Shown here: positions 1-8,255 of the stretch, piece by piece
Layout of the letters: each line of letters starts with the position of its first letter
Position numbering within the stretch: the stretch's first letter is position 1
Assembly: GCF_026151655.1 (NCBI RefSeq)
Contig: NZ_JAMQPN010000002.1
Span: 248,001-312,000 of the forward strand
DNA from: Leptospira soteropolitanensis
Lineage (GTDB): Bacteria > Spirochaetota > Leptospiria > Leptospirales > Leptospiraceae
Direction: 5' to 3'
DNA length: 64,000 nucleotides
The notes under the pieces: generated by a model
Told to the model about the DNA's origin: nothing
What the model saw: only the letters and a program-made list of their open reading frames with translations
The model's database searches: none
Program-made: the position numbers and the translations under genes

Positions 1-1666
1 TATGGACATCGAAAGGGAACGTGGGATCACTATCAAAGCTAACAATGCGTCCTTCGATTACCATGCCAAAGATGGAAATATTTATCATCTCAATTTAATC
101 GACACTCCCGGCCACGTAGACTTTACCTACGAAGTGTCACGTTCCCTTGCTGCCTGCGAAGGGGTTTTACTCATTGTGGATGCAAGTCAAGGGGTAGAGG
201 CACAAACTTTGGCCAATTTATATTTGGCAATGGATCTTGATCTTCGCATAATTCCCGTTATTAACAAAATTGATCTACCTTCTGCTGATATTGACAAATG
301 TAAATTGATGATTGAAGAGTCACTCGGCCTCAATCCGGATGAAGCCATTCCCATTTCGGCAAAAACCGGTCTTAATGTACAAGATGTTTTAGAGGCCATT
401 TGTTATTTACTGCCTCCACCCAAAGGGGATGTCAATGCACCCCTCAAAGCACTCATTTATGATTCCTTTTTTGATACCTATATGGGCGTGGTCGCCAAAG
501 TTCGGTTATTTGATGGAAAACTTCGCAAAGGGGAAGTGATCCATATGATGAACATAGGCCGCCAGTTTACTGTGACTGAAGTTGGGATCAATCGTCTCTC
601 TATGGTAGCTTGTGAAGAACTCCAAGCAGGAGATGTAGGTTATGTGGTGGCTGGGATGAAAAAGATGGGAGATGCGAAAACTGGGGACACCATCACTCAT
701 GCCAATAGACAAACAGCAGAAGATGTAAAAGGATTTAAAGACGCAAAACCTATGGTATTTGCTGGTCTATTTCCCATTAACGGGGAAGACTTCGATGCCC
801 TTGTGGATGCGATCGAAAAACTAAAGTTAAACGATTCGGCACTTACCTTCGAAAGAGAAAATTCCGCTGCACTTGGATTTGGATTTCGGGTGGGGTATCT
901 TGGCCTTCTTCATATGGAAATAGTACAGGAGCGTTTAGAAAGAGAATTTAACTTAGCCCTGATCACAACAGCACCTTCTGTCAAATTTCGAATCACTACG
1001 ACCAAGGAGGATGTGATCGAAGTAGACAACCCAAGTAAATGGCCTGATCCCATTTTAATTGGGAAATCTGAAGAACCATTTGTCAAAGCCACGATCATTG
1101 CACCCGAAGCGTATGTGGGGAATATCATGTCCCTTGTGATTGAAAAACGCGGGATCCATATGGATACGGTTTATCTTTCTAAAGACAAACTCCAACTCAC
1201 TTATGAACTGCCTTTGGCGGAACTTATTTTTGAATTCTACGATAAACTCAAATCTTATACCAAAGGTTATGCTTCCTTGGATTACGAAGAAGTAGGGTAT
1301 AGAGATTCCAAACTGGTACGGATGGATATCCTTGTGAATGGAGAGCCGGTAGACGCCCTATCCTCTATTGTACACAAATCCAAAGCAGAAGAACGTGGAC
1401 GAGTCATCATTGAAAAATTAAAAGACCTCATCCCACGCCATCAATTTATGATCCCACTCCAAGCGGCCATTGGTTCGAAAGTGGTCGCTCGGGAAAGTAT
1501 ATCTGCCCTTCGCAAAAACGTAACGGCAAAGTGTTACGGTGGGGATATATCTCGTAAGAAAAAACTTCTCGAGAAACAAAAAGAAGGTAAAAAACGAATG
1601 AAACAAATTGGAAACGTAGAAATTCCACAGGAAGCATTCCTTTCCATTTTGAAAACCGGAGATTAG
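1..1666 (+). CDS. lepA: Elongation factor 4 (LepA), 5' end outside the window
   Basis: Translational GTPase that back-translocates or remodels stalled ribosomes. The visible 554 residues begin inside the G domain: the switch I region ([10 protein letters not shown]) is at the very edge, followed by the G3 motif DTPGHVDF and the G4 motif NKIDLP. The EF-G-like domains and the LepA-specific basic C-terminal domain ([22 protein letters not shown]) follow and are intact to the stop. The family is about 600 residues, so roughly 45-50 N-terminal residues with the P-loop are missing. The ATG at base 2 is therefore internal, not the start. A 10-bp hairpin lies 23 bases after the stop. Identification is very secure. 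Confidence 0.97.
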   Translation, partial: MDIERERGITIKANNASFDYHAKDGNIYHLNLIDTPGHVDFTYEVSRSLAACEGVLLIVDASQGVEAQTLANLYLAMDLDLRIIPVINKIDLPSADIDKCKLMIEESLGLNPDEAIPISAKTGLNVQDVLEAICYLLPPPKGDVNAPLKALIYDSFFDTYMGVVAKVRLFDGKLRKGEVIHMMNIGRQFTVTEVGINRLSMVACEELQAGDVGYVVAGMKKMGDAKTGDTITHANRQTAEDVKGFKDAKPMVFAGLFPINGEDFDALVDAIEKLKLNDSALTFERENSAALGFGFRVGYLGLLHMEIVQERLEREFNLALITTAPSVKFRITTTKEDVIEVDNPSKWPDPILIGKSEEPFVKATIIAPEAYVGNIMSLVIEKRGIHMDTVYLSKDKLQLTYELPLAELIFEFYDKLKSYTKGYASLDYEEVGYRDSKLVRMDILVNGEPVDALSSIVHKSKAEERGRVIIEKLKDLIPRHQFMIPLQAAIGSKVVARESISALRKNVTAKCYGGDISRKKKLLEKQKEGKKRMKQIGNVEIPQEAFLSILKTGD

Positions 1667-1688
1667 AAGTTTACAATAAAGTTTAAAC

Positions 1689-1714
1689 ATCTGCCAATCA
1701 TACCATTGGCAGAT
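1689..1714 (+). terminator. Perfect 10-bp hairpin after lepA
   Basis: ATCTGCCAAT pairs perfectly with ATTGGCAGAT around a 6-base loop, 23 bases after the lepA stop. There is no strong T-run after it, so it may be a weak intrinsic terminator or an mRNA 3' end stabiliser. Confidence 0.55.
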
Positions 1715-1771
1715 TCAAAACAATCAAGCTCCCCTTATCTGATGAACGATTATAAACAAGGTTGATACCAA

Positions 1772-2890
1772 ATGAATCTTGTCCCTTCCGATCCTTTTGA
1801 TCATTCCCGCTTTTTCCCCGATCTTCCAACTAGAATTTCTGAAATCCACTTGGTAGCTACATTGAATCCATTACTACTAACCGAGGCGAATTCCTCACAC
1901 AATCTAGTGACTCAGTCAATGCCAAGACTCCATATCATTCGTGATGACTTACTTCCTTTTGGTTTTGGAACAAAGTGGCGGAAGGCATTTGGTATCCTCC
2001 AGTATTTGCAAAAAAATCAGATTTGCAAAGTCCTTCTTTGGGGAGCCATTCATGGAAATTATTTGGCAAGTTTTACTTATATTCTTCGTCGCAGCGGAAT
2101 CACTGTCGATACGATAACCTACACAAAGGATCCCAACTTTCACTCGTATAACGAAAGGTTGGTAAGAGGCCATTCGCATACGTTAATCTGTTATGCGAAT
2201 AGGAAAGATGCACTTGCAGTTTGGTTAGAAAAGAAAAAAAATTACAGAGGTTTAGCTTTACCAGAATTTGGAATCCACGAAGGACAAAACCTCGGTCTCC
2301 GTTCCTTTTGGCAGGAATTGGAGAAAAAAATATTTCAGTCTATAGATGCCTCAAAAGCCCAGATGGATCCAATTTCACAGAGATACCAAAGGACCAATGC
2401 CATCCTTCGAATGGAAATAGGATCTGGAGCAACCTTTCTTTCTGCCTTAAATTATTTTAATGAAACATCGATCCTTGTCCAAGGAGTGATGGTAGGAGAA
2501 AAAAAAGAAACTTGGATATTAAAAACGGAAGATTTACAAAAACAATTAAGCCTTAGATCCATTGCGATCAAAGAAGAGCAGATTTTGAAAATCGAGAAAG
2601 AAAACAAATCGCAAGTAGAACCAGAAAAGAATAAGGCAACAAAGCCGATATCCTTTGGAAAACAAACACAAGTCCAAAAACAGTGGATTTATGATTTTTA
2701 TCGAAATACAGATATTCTACTAGAGCCGATATATAGTGGAATGACGATAAAACCCTTACTGCGGGAAATATACGAAATGCAATTATCTCCGTCTTTTGTA
2801 TTGGAAACAATTCCACCTCCTATTTTTTATCTCCACCAAGGGGGCCAAATCCAACATCTAAATTTGATTTTGGAAAAAGAATCGAAATGA
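1772..2890 (+). CDS. PLP-dependent enzyme-like protein, ACC deaminase / D-cysteine desulfhydrase family
   Basis: Resembles fold-type II PLP enzymes of the 1-aminocyclopropane-1-carboxylate deaminase / D-cysteine desulfhydrase group. The RDD...FGTKWRK block (residues about 57-71) supplies the expected PLP lysine, K68. A glycine-rich phosphate loop, GSGATF, lies at about 217-222. In the family the next motif is usually G-x-x-S-N-H/Q, carrying a catalytic serine. Here it reads GAIHGNY, so the serine is replaced by glycine. A charged linker of about 40 residues (270-310) lengthens the protein to 372 residues against the usual 325-340. The stop overlaps the start of the following glycosyltransferase (ATGA), indicating translational coupling. 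The substrate cannot be predicted, and the altered motif suggests a changed reaction. Confidence 0.7.
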   Translation: MNLVPSDPFDHSRFFPDLPTRISEIHLVATLNPLLLTEANSSHNLVTQSMPRLHIIRDDLLPFGFGTKWRKAFGILQYLQKNQICKVLLWGAIHGNYLASFTYILRRSGITVDTITYTKDPNFHSYNERLVRGHSHTLICYANRKDALAVWLEKKKNYRGLALPEFGIHEGQNLGLRSFWQELEKKIFQSIDASKAQMDPISQRYQRTNAILRMEIGSGATFLSALNYFNETSILVQGVMVGEKKETWILKTEDLQKQLSLRSIAIKEEQILKIEKENKSQVEPEKNKATKPISFGKQTQVQKQWIYDFYRNTDILLEPIYSGMTIKPLLREIYEMQLSPSFVLETIPPPIFYLHQGGQIQHLNLILEKESK

Positions 2891-3840
2891 ATCCTTTGGA
2901 AAAACCACTCGTTTCTGTTATCCTTCCAAGTTTTAATCGCAAAAACATTGTGGATAGAGCCATCACATCAGTGATTTCGCAAACTTATCCCCACTGGGAA
3001 CTCCATATAGTGGATGATGGGTCAACCGATGAAACTTGGAATGACTTACTTTCTAAACTCACCGGTTGGAAAGGGAAACTATCATCATTTGGTAGAAATC
3101 AAAAATCCATCCAAGTCCACCAAATAGAACATAAGGGAGTGAGTGGGGCAAGGAACTTTGGGATGGAAAAAGCCAATGGTGACTGGATTGCATTTTTGGA
3201 TTCCGATGACGAATGGTATCCAGAGAAACTTTCCAAACAAATGGATTTTCATAAATCAAACCCAGAATTTTTCTTTTCTCAAACCAAAGAGGTTTGGAAC
3301 AAAAAAGGAAATTTGATGGAACCCAAAGGCAAATACCAAAAACGTTCTGGATGGTTTTTGAAAGAATCCTTAGAACTTTGTATGGTGACATCTTCCAGTT
3401 TTATGGCGCATAAGCCAACATTGGCAGAGATAGGTGGATTTCGCACCGAACTATTAGTATGCGAAGATTATGATTTATGGAACAGAATCCTTTTCGCTGG
3501 ATTTCCTATAGGGCTAATCGAAGAAAACCTAATGGTTCGTTATGGTGGCCATGAAGACCAACTTTCCAACCAGTATCAGGCACTCGAAAGATTTCGATTG
3601 TATTCTCTTTTGCTAACAAAAGAAGAATTAAGTGAAAACGGAAAATGGGATTTGTTAGAGCCAGCGCATAAATATCTTTTTCAAATTGCCATCAAATCTC
3701 GGATGGACACCATCCTCCAAGGTCGATTCAAACGCGGAAAAGATGCAAAATGGATCGAAAGGTTAATTACCGATTTTTTATCAGAAAATCCAATTTCTAA
3801 AGTGGAACGATCAGCTTTGTTAGATGACTCTTTATTTTAA
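2887..3840 (+). CDS. Glycosyltransferase family 2
   Basis: GT-A fold sugar transferase, probably acting on a cell-envelope glycan at the inner membrane face. The N-terminus VSVILPSFNR is the typical nucleotide-sugar-binding strand. DDGSTDE lies at about 43-49, and the metal-binding motif FLDSDDEW at about 103-110. The motif GVSGARNFG (about 84-92) is also typical of GT2. There are no membrane segments. The 317-residue length is normal. The start overlaps the upstream stop by 4 bases, so it is co-translated with the PLP-like protein. The acceptor is unknown, and no other polysaccharide genes are adjacent. Confidence 0.88.
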   Translation: MNPLEKPLVSVILPSFNRKNIVDRAITSVISQTYPHWELHIVDDGSTDETWNDLLSKLTGWKGKLSSFGRNQKSIQVHQIEHKGVSGARNFGMEKANGDWIAFLDSDDEWYPEKLSKQMDFHKSNPEFFFSQTKEVWNKKGNLMEPKGKYQKRSGWFLKESLELCMVTSSSFMAHKPTLAEIGGFRTELLVCEDYDLWNRILFAGFPIGLIEENLMVRYGGHEDQLSNQYQALERFRLYSLLLTKEELSENGKWDLLEPAHKYLFQIAIKSRMDTILQGRFKRGKDAKWIERLITDFLSENPISKVERSALLDDSLF

Positions 3841-3970
3841 TCTGAAAAAAGTTGGAATCAATGTTCCGACACCGATCTTTAATTTTCCATCTACTAACAG
3901 TTTTTTGTTTTTTAGTCGTCCGCTAAAGTCTGTTTAAAGGATTAAAAAAAATCCAGAGGACAAATAAAAA

Positions 3971-3992
3971 ACCCGACTGTTTCCAATCGGGT
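3971..3992. terminator. Hairpin between convergent glycosyltransferase and sdhB
   Basis: ACCCGA and TCGGGT form a 6-bp GC-rich stem with a 10-base loop. It is preceded by a run of A and followed by CTTT, so it can serve both converging transcripts, most plausibly the sdh operon. Confidence 0.6.
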
Positions 3993-4070
3993 CTTTATAC
4001 TTTTGGCCACAAACGATAATTGTTTATGCCGTAACTTTAACAAAAAGTATTCACTATTTCACCAAGTGGC

Positions 4071-4811
4071 TTAGCTAGAGATATACTCTCGGTTTAACCT
4101 CGTGATAAAGTTTACAGAAATTTCTTTCGGGCAGGCCGCTTCACATTCGTATTGGTTTGTGCAATTTCCAAATCCTTCTTTGTCCATTGCTTTTACCATT
4201 TTACGAACTCGTTCTTTCTTTTCTACAGCACCTTGTGGAAGAAGTGCCAAGTGCGATACTTTTGCTGATACAAAGAGCATTGCCGAGGCATTTTTACATG
4301 CAGCCACACAAGCCCCGCATCCAATACAAGTCGCAGCATCCATAGCAAGGTCAGCATCTACCTTTGGAATTGGTAAGGCATTCCCATCAGGAGCTCCCCC
4401 TGTATTGATCGAAACATACCCACCCGCTTGGATGATACGATCAAAGGCAGAACGATCTACCAAAAGGTCTTTTACCACTGGAAAAGCCTTGGCTCTCCAC
4501 GGTTCAATATAAATCGTATCTCCATCTTTAAACTTACGCATGTGCAATTGGCAAGTGGTGGTACCTTTTTCTGGACCATGCGGAACACCATTGATCACCA
4601 TAGAACAAGCCCCACAAATTCCTTCGCGGCAGTCATGATCGAATGCAATCGGTTCATCACCTTTTTTGATTAGATCATCATTCACGACATCTAACATCTC
4701 AAGGAAAGACATATGTTCACTGATGTTGTTAGCTTCATAGCTAACCATACGACCTTTATCGTTTTTATTCTTTTGTCGCCAAACTTTAAGGTGTAACTTC
4801 ATTGTATCCAT
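4071..4811 (-). CDS. sdhB: Succinate dehydrogenase / fumarate reductase iron-sulfur subunit
   Basis: Electron-transfer subunit of complex II, relaying electrons from the flavoprotein to the cytochrome b anchor. The [2Fe-2S] ligands are visible at C61, C66, C69 and C87 (CREGICGAC). The ferredoxin-like cysteines are at 162, 165, 168 and 172 ([11 protein letters not shown]), with a further set at 217, 223 and 227 ([12 protein letters not shown]). The 246-residue length is normal. The ATG overlaps the sdhA stop (TAATG); a second ATG three codons later is also possible. It is last in the sdhC-A-B operon. Confidence 0.96.
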   Translation of the reverse strand: MDTMKLHLKVWRQKNKNDKGRMVSYEANNISEHMSFLEMLDVVNDDLIKKGDEPIAFDHDCREGICGACSMVINGVPHGPEKGTTTCQLHMRKFKDGDTIYIEPWRAKAFPVVKDLLVDRSAFDRIIQAGGYVSINTGGAPDGNALPIPKVDADLAMDAATCIGCGACVAACKNASAMLFVSAKVSHLALLPQGAVEKKERVRKMVKAMDKEGFGNCTNQYECEAACPKEISVNFITRLNREYISS

Positions 4812-6736
4812 TATTTGTAGCTCCTTACGGCAAGGTGGATGTTTTCATACTCAAGTTTTTCGCGGTGTTCTTTAGGAGCCTTTCCTTCACCCTGATATTC
4901 CCAAGCTGTTACGTGACAGAATTTTTCATCATTACGTTTTGCTTCGCCATCTTCAGTTTGGTGTTCCTCACGGAAGTGACCTCCACAAGATTCTTCCCTT
5001 GTGAGTGCATCCAAACAGAGTAGTTCACCAAACTCTAAGTAATCGGCAACGCGACCGGCTTTTTCCAACTCTTGGTTGAGCTCCGATCCAGATCCGGCAA
5101 CTTTTACGTTATTCCAAAATTCCTCTCTAAGTTCAGGAATTTTTTTCAAGGCATCTTTGAGACCTTTTTCGTTACGAGCCATACCACACTGATCCCACAT
5201 AATCTTACCAAGGGCTCTATGGAAATCGTCTGGAGTCTTTTTACCGTTGATCGCAAGAAGTTTGTTTGTCATTTCACGAACGCGGGCTTCTGCTTCTTTG
5301 AATTCCGGTCTATCAGTAGAAATATTTTTATGACCTTCCTTCGCAAAGTAATCACCAATTGTATAAGGTATTACAAAGTAACCATCGGCAAGACCTTGCA
5401 TCAGAGCAGAAGCTCCGAGACGGTTGGCACCATGATCAGAGAAGTTTGCTTCCCCAAGTACGTGAAGTCCTGGTATGTTGGACATCAAATTGTAATCCAC
5501 CCAAAGTCCACCCATTGTATAGTGAACCGCAGGGTAAATGCGCATTGGCACTTTATATGGATTTTCTCCCGTAATGCGTTCATACATTTGGAAGAGGTTA
5601 TCATAACGGTCAGCCACTACAGATTCACCCAAACGTTTGATGGAATCAGAAAAATCTAGATAAACACCAAGTCGTTTATCACCAACTTTTGGACCAACTC
5701 CAAGCCCATTGTCACAAGCTTCTTTTGCAGAACGTGAGGAAATGTCTCGAGGTGCTAAGTTTCCGTAAGATGGGTATTTTCTTTCGAGGTAATAATCTCT
5801 TTCGTCTTCTGGAATTTCATGAGGAGCACGAAGATCATCTTTTTTCTTAGGAACCCAAACCCGTCCGTCGTTACGGAGAGATTCAGACATAAGAGTTAGT
5901 TTTGATTGGTAGTCTCCCGCCTGAGGAATACATGTTGGGTGAATTTGCGTATAACAAGGATTTGCAAAACCGGCACCTTTTTTATAGGCACGGTAAGTGG
6001 CTGTTACGTTCGATCCTTTTGCGTTTGTCGAAAGGTAAAATACGTTTCCATACCCACCGGATGCAAGTATCACAGCATCTCCTGCATGAGAAGAAATCTC
6101 ACCTGTGACTAGATCACGAACGACAATTCCTTTCGCATGACCATCCACAAGAACTAGTTCCAACATCTCAGTTCTTGGATACATTTTTACAGCACCACGA
6201 GAGATTTGTTTTTCTAATGCTGAGTAAGCACCGAGTAACAACTGTTGTCCAGTTTGTCCTTTTGCATAAAAAGTTCGGGATACTTGTGCTCCACCAAAAG
6301 ACCGGTTGGAAAGGGTTCCACCATATTCACGAGCAAAAGGAACACCTTGTGCGACACACTGATCAATGATATTTGTGGATTCTTGTGCTAAACGATAAAC
6401 GTTTGCCTCTCTGGCACGGAAATCCCCGCCTTTTACGGTGTCGTAGAACAATCTATAAACGGAGTCACCATCATTTTGGTAGTTCTTCGCCGCGTTGATC
6501 CCACCTTGGGCAGCAATGGAGTGGGCGCGTCTTGGACTGTCTTGGAAACAAAAAACTGAAACTTGGTATCCAAGTTCGGAGAGTGTAGCAGCAGCAGAAG
6601 CGCCAGCAAGACCTGTTCCTACGATGATAACTTTATATTTACGTTTGTTAGCTGGGTTTACAAGTTTGATATCTTGTTTGTGTTTGTCCCATTTTTGTTC
6701 CAAAGGACCCGATGGAATTTTTGCATCTAATTTCAT
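4811..6736 (-). CDS. sdhA: Succinate dehydrogenase / fumarate reductase flavoprotein subunit
   Basis: Catalytic subunit interconverting succinate and fumarate at the inner membrane. A Rossmann motif GTGLAG is at about 40-45. The HSIAAQGG motif, with H72 as the expected covalent FAD attachment site, follows. At 641 residues it belongs to the longer group associated with single-subunit b558-type anchors, as in Bacillus-like or epsilonproteobacterial enzymes. A good ribosome-binding site (AGGAGAAG) precedes the ATG. It lies between sdhC (18-base gap) and sdhB (overlap). Sequence alone does not fix the in vivo direction, but an aerobic respiratory role is expected. Confidence 0.96.
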   Translation of the reverse strand: MKLDAKIPSGPLEQKWDKHKQDIKLVNPANKRKYKVIIVGTGLAGASAAATLSELGYQVSVFCFQDSPRRAHSIAAQGGINAAKNYQNDGDSVYRLFYDTVKGGDFRAREANVYRLAQESTNIIDQCVAQGVPFAREYGGTLSNRSFGGAQVSRTFYAKGQTGQQLLLGAYSALEKQISRGAVKMYPRTEMLELVLVDGHAKGIVVRDLVTGEISSHAGDAVILASGGYGNVFYLSTNAKGSNVTATYRAYKKGAGFANPCYTQIHPTCIPQAGDYQSKLTLMSESLRNDGRVWVPKKKDDLRAPHEIPEDERDYYLERKYPSYGNLAPRDISSRSAKEACDNGLGVGPKVGDKRLGVYLDFSDSIKRLGESVVADRYDNLFQMYERITGENPYKVPMRIYPAVHYTMGGLWVDYNLMSNIPGLHVLGEANFSDHGANRLGASALMQGLADGYFVIPYTIGDYFAKEGHKNISTDRPEFKEAEARVREMTNKLLAINGKKTPDDFHRALGKIMWDQCGMARNEKGLKDALKKIPELREEFWNNVKVAGSGSELNQELEKAGRVADYLEFGELLCLDALTREESCGGHFREEHQTEDGEAKRNDEKFCHVTAWEYQGEGKAPKEHREKLEYENIHLAVRSYK

Positions 6737-6754
6737 AACTTCTCCTAAAAACCC

Positions 6755-7444
6755 TTAACGGACATACCCGAGTAAAATCGAGATTGGCATGGAACAATTT
6801 CCCAGGAAAATGATAAGACCAAGTCCTGTAGATAGTTTCTGAATGGTGGGGTTGTGTTTTGGTGCAAGGATCCCCAAAGTCTGAAACATAGATCCCAATG
6901 CATGGGAAAAATGAAGAGCAAGGAAAATCATAAAGACAATATAAGTTCCTGAAATGATGGGATCTTGAAACCCTAGAATCACCATTGCATAAACGTCATG
7001 AACCACATCACCGTTTTTCAGGATGTATTCAAAACTGTAATGTTCTGGATTCGTGATACCTAAAGTAAAATGTGCAAGGTGATACACAAGAAACGTAAGC
7101 AAAAGGAGTCCACTATAGGCCATTGTCCGAGATGCTACAGAGGCTTGGATCGTAGAACCTTTAGCATAAGATACTGGCCTAGCACTTGAGTTTTCAATTT
7201 TTAGGAGGATGGCTGTGCATACGTGTCCAAAAAAGGCCACAATCAGTCCAATCCTTGCTACCCATAATAGGGGACCTAAATCCTTGAGAAACTTTGCGTA
7301 GGTGTTTAATTTTTCTGGTCCTTGGAAAACTTGAAGGTTTCCGACCATATGAAGGATCACGAACCCAAACCAGATAAATCCAGTAATGGCCATTATGATC
7401 TTCTTTCCAATTGAGGACCGAAAGAAGTCTAGACTCAACGTCAT
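6755..7444 (-). CDS. sdhC: Succinate dehydrogenase cytochrome b558-type membrane anchor
   Basis: Single-polypeptide di-haem cytochrome b anchor of complex II. The 229 residues contain about five hydrophobic helices with histidines at helix positions (for example FVILHMVGN, YHLAHFTLG, ALHFSHALG), as expected for bis-haem ligation. The N-terminus SSIGKKIIMAITGFIW is characteristic of the b558 family. First gene of the sdhCAB operon. An AGGAGC ribosome-binding site sits 6 bases before the ATG. No separate sdhD is present, which fits this anchor type. Confidence 0.93.
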   Translation of the reverse strand: MTLSLDFFRSSIGKKIIMAITGFIWFGFVILHMVGNLQVFQGPEKLNTYAKFLKDLGPLLWVARIGLIVAFFGHVCTAILLKIENSSARPVSYAKGSTIQASVASRTMAYSGLLLLTFLVYHLAHFTLGITNPEHYSFEYILKNGDVVHDVYAMVILGFQDPIISGTYIVFMIFLALHFSHALGSMFQTLGILAPKHNPTIQKLSTGLGLIIFLGNCSMPISILLGYVR

Positions 7445-7659
7445 TGAAGAGCTCCTGATAGAGTATAGGTGTAAATTTTTCTATTACGTCCAGGTTTAGA
7501 CAGAATCCACTTCTCGTAAATTCATAAATCAATTGGCAACCAACTTAGTATTTTGAGTTTGTTTCTCAATAAAAACCGGATGTAGACAGGGTGAGGAAAA
7601 GGCTTGAGCCTAGGCCTTTCTTAAGCCATTATTGCTAAATCTTGCGACGAAAACGACAA

Positions 7660-8148
7660 ATGGACTTGGAAATTAAGAATGGATGGAGTCAAATTCCCCT
7701 TCTTGTCCTTTTTTGGGTCTCCTATGGGTTTTGTTTGCATCCCAATGGAAATTATACTGAAAATAGAAAGACCTATTTGCGGGAAGTGGGATTGCCAATT
7801 CTTGTTACCATTCGTCCTCGCCATAAAATCCAATCAAAAGAATTACAACTCTTCATCAAAACGGAAAACCTAACAAATACTAGTATCTCGAAGTTCCAAA
7901 TTTTATTTTTTGCCTTAGATGATCAAAAACAGATTTTAATACCGGAAGATAAAAAAACACCAGAATTGATTTGTTCGATCGAAAAACAAATTTTGCCGAA
8001 CGTAATTCTCAAATGCCATGTGGGGCCTTTCGTATATGCAAACCTTTGGTCTTCGATCCATATTCAATCAATTTCTTTTACTACAGCGGACCAAGTGCGC
8101 CACGTCATTAGTGAAGCTGATCTAGATGATGTGACTGTATGGTTGTAA
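7660..8148 (+). CDS. Small exported or lipoprotein-like hypothetical protein
   Basis: Not recognised. The ATG at 7660 gives 162 residues. A TTG at 7642 would add MRRKRQ and a more basic N-terminus. The first 25 residues contain a hydrophobic stretch (IPLLVLFWVSYGF) followed by a cysteine, compatible with an export signal and possibly a relaxed spirochaetal lipobox. The rest is predicted beta-rich with a QSKELQLFIKTENLTNTSI segment, reminiscent of immunoglobulin-like accessory domains, but this is weak. No ribosome-binding site is evident for either start. It is monocistronic, followed by a hairpin. Confidence 0.6.
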   Translation: MDLEIKNGWSQIPLLVLFWVSYGFCLHPNGNYTENRKTYLREVGLPILVTIRPRHKIQSKELQLFIKTENLTNTSISKFQILFFALDDQKQILIPEDKKTPELICSIEKQILPNVILKCHVGPFVYANLWSSIHIQSISFTTADQVRHVISEADLDDVTVWL

Positions 8149-8168
8149 AAATCACCTTTTTAATCATA

Positions 8169-8205
8169 TTCCCTAAGTATTCCATTGAATCCTTGGGAAC
8201 TTTTT
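8169..8205 (+). terminator. Likely intrinsic terminator after the 162-aa ORF
   Basis: TTCCC-T-AAG pairs with CTTGGGAA (8 bp with one bulged T). A run of five T follows directly after CTTGGGAAC. Confidence 0.5.
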
Positions 8206-8214
8206 CCATTCAGG

Positions 8215-8243
8215 TTGACATTTCCTCACTCTAATTTTAGGCT
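8215..8243 (+). promoter_or_regulatory. Possible sigma-70-type promoter of the SulP-CA gene
   Basis: A perfect TTGACA at 8215-8220 is followed, after a 17-base spacer, by TAGGCT (3 of 6 matches to the -10 consensus). The ATG at 8256 would leave a very short leader, consistent with the absence of a Shine-Dalgarno sequence. Tentative. Confidence 0.35.
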
Positions 8244-8255
8244 CACCACACATTT

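Noticed and set aside
5072..5659. A 195-residue ORF on the plus strand inside sdhA
   Set aside because: It lies entirely antisense to a strongly conserved flavoprotein, has no recognisable motif and no ribosome-binding site; it is a shadow frame.
4071..7444. Fumarate reductase operon (frdCAB)
   Set aside because: Sequence does not separate the two for the b558-type complex; succinate dehydrogenase is the conservative name for a respiratory spirochaete.
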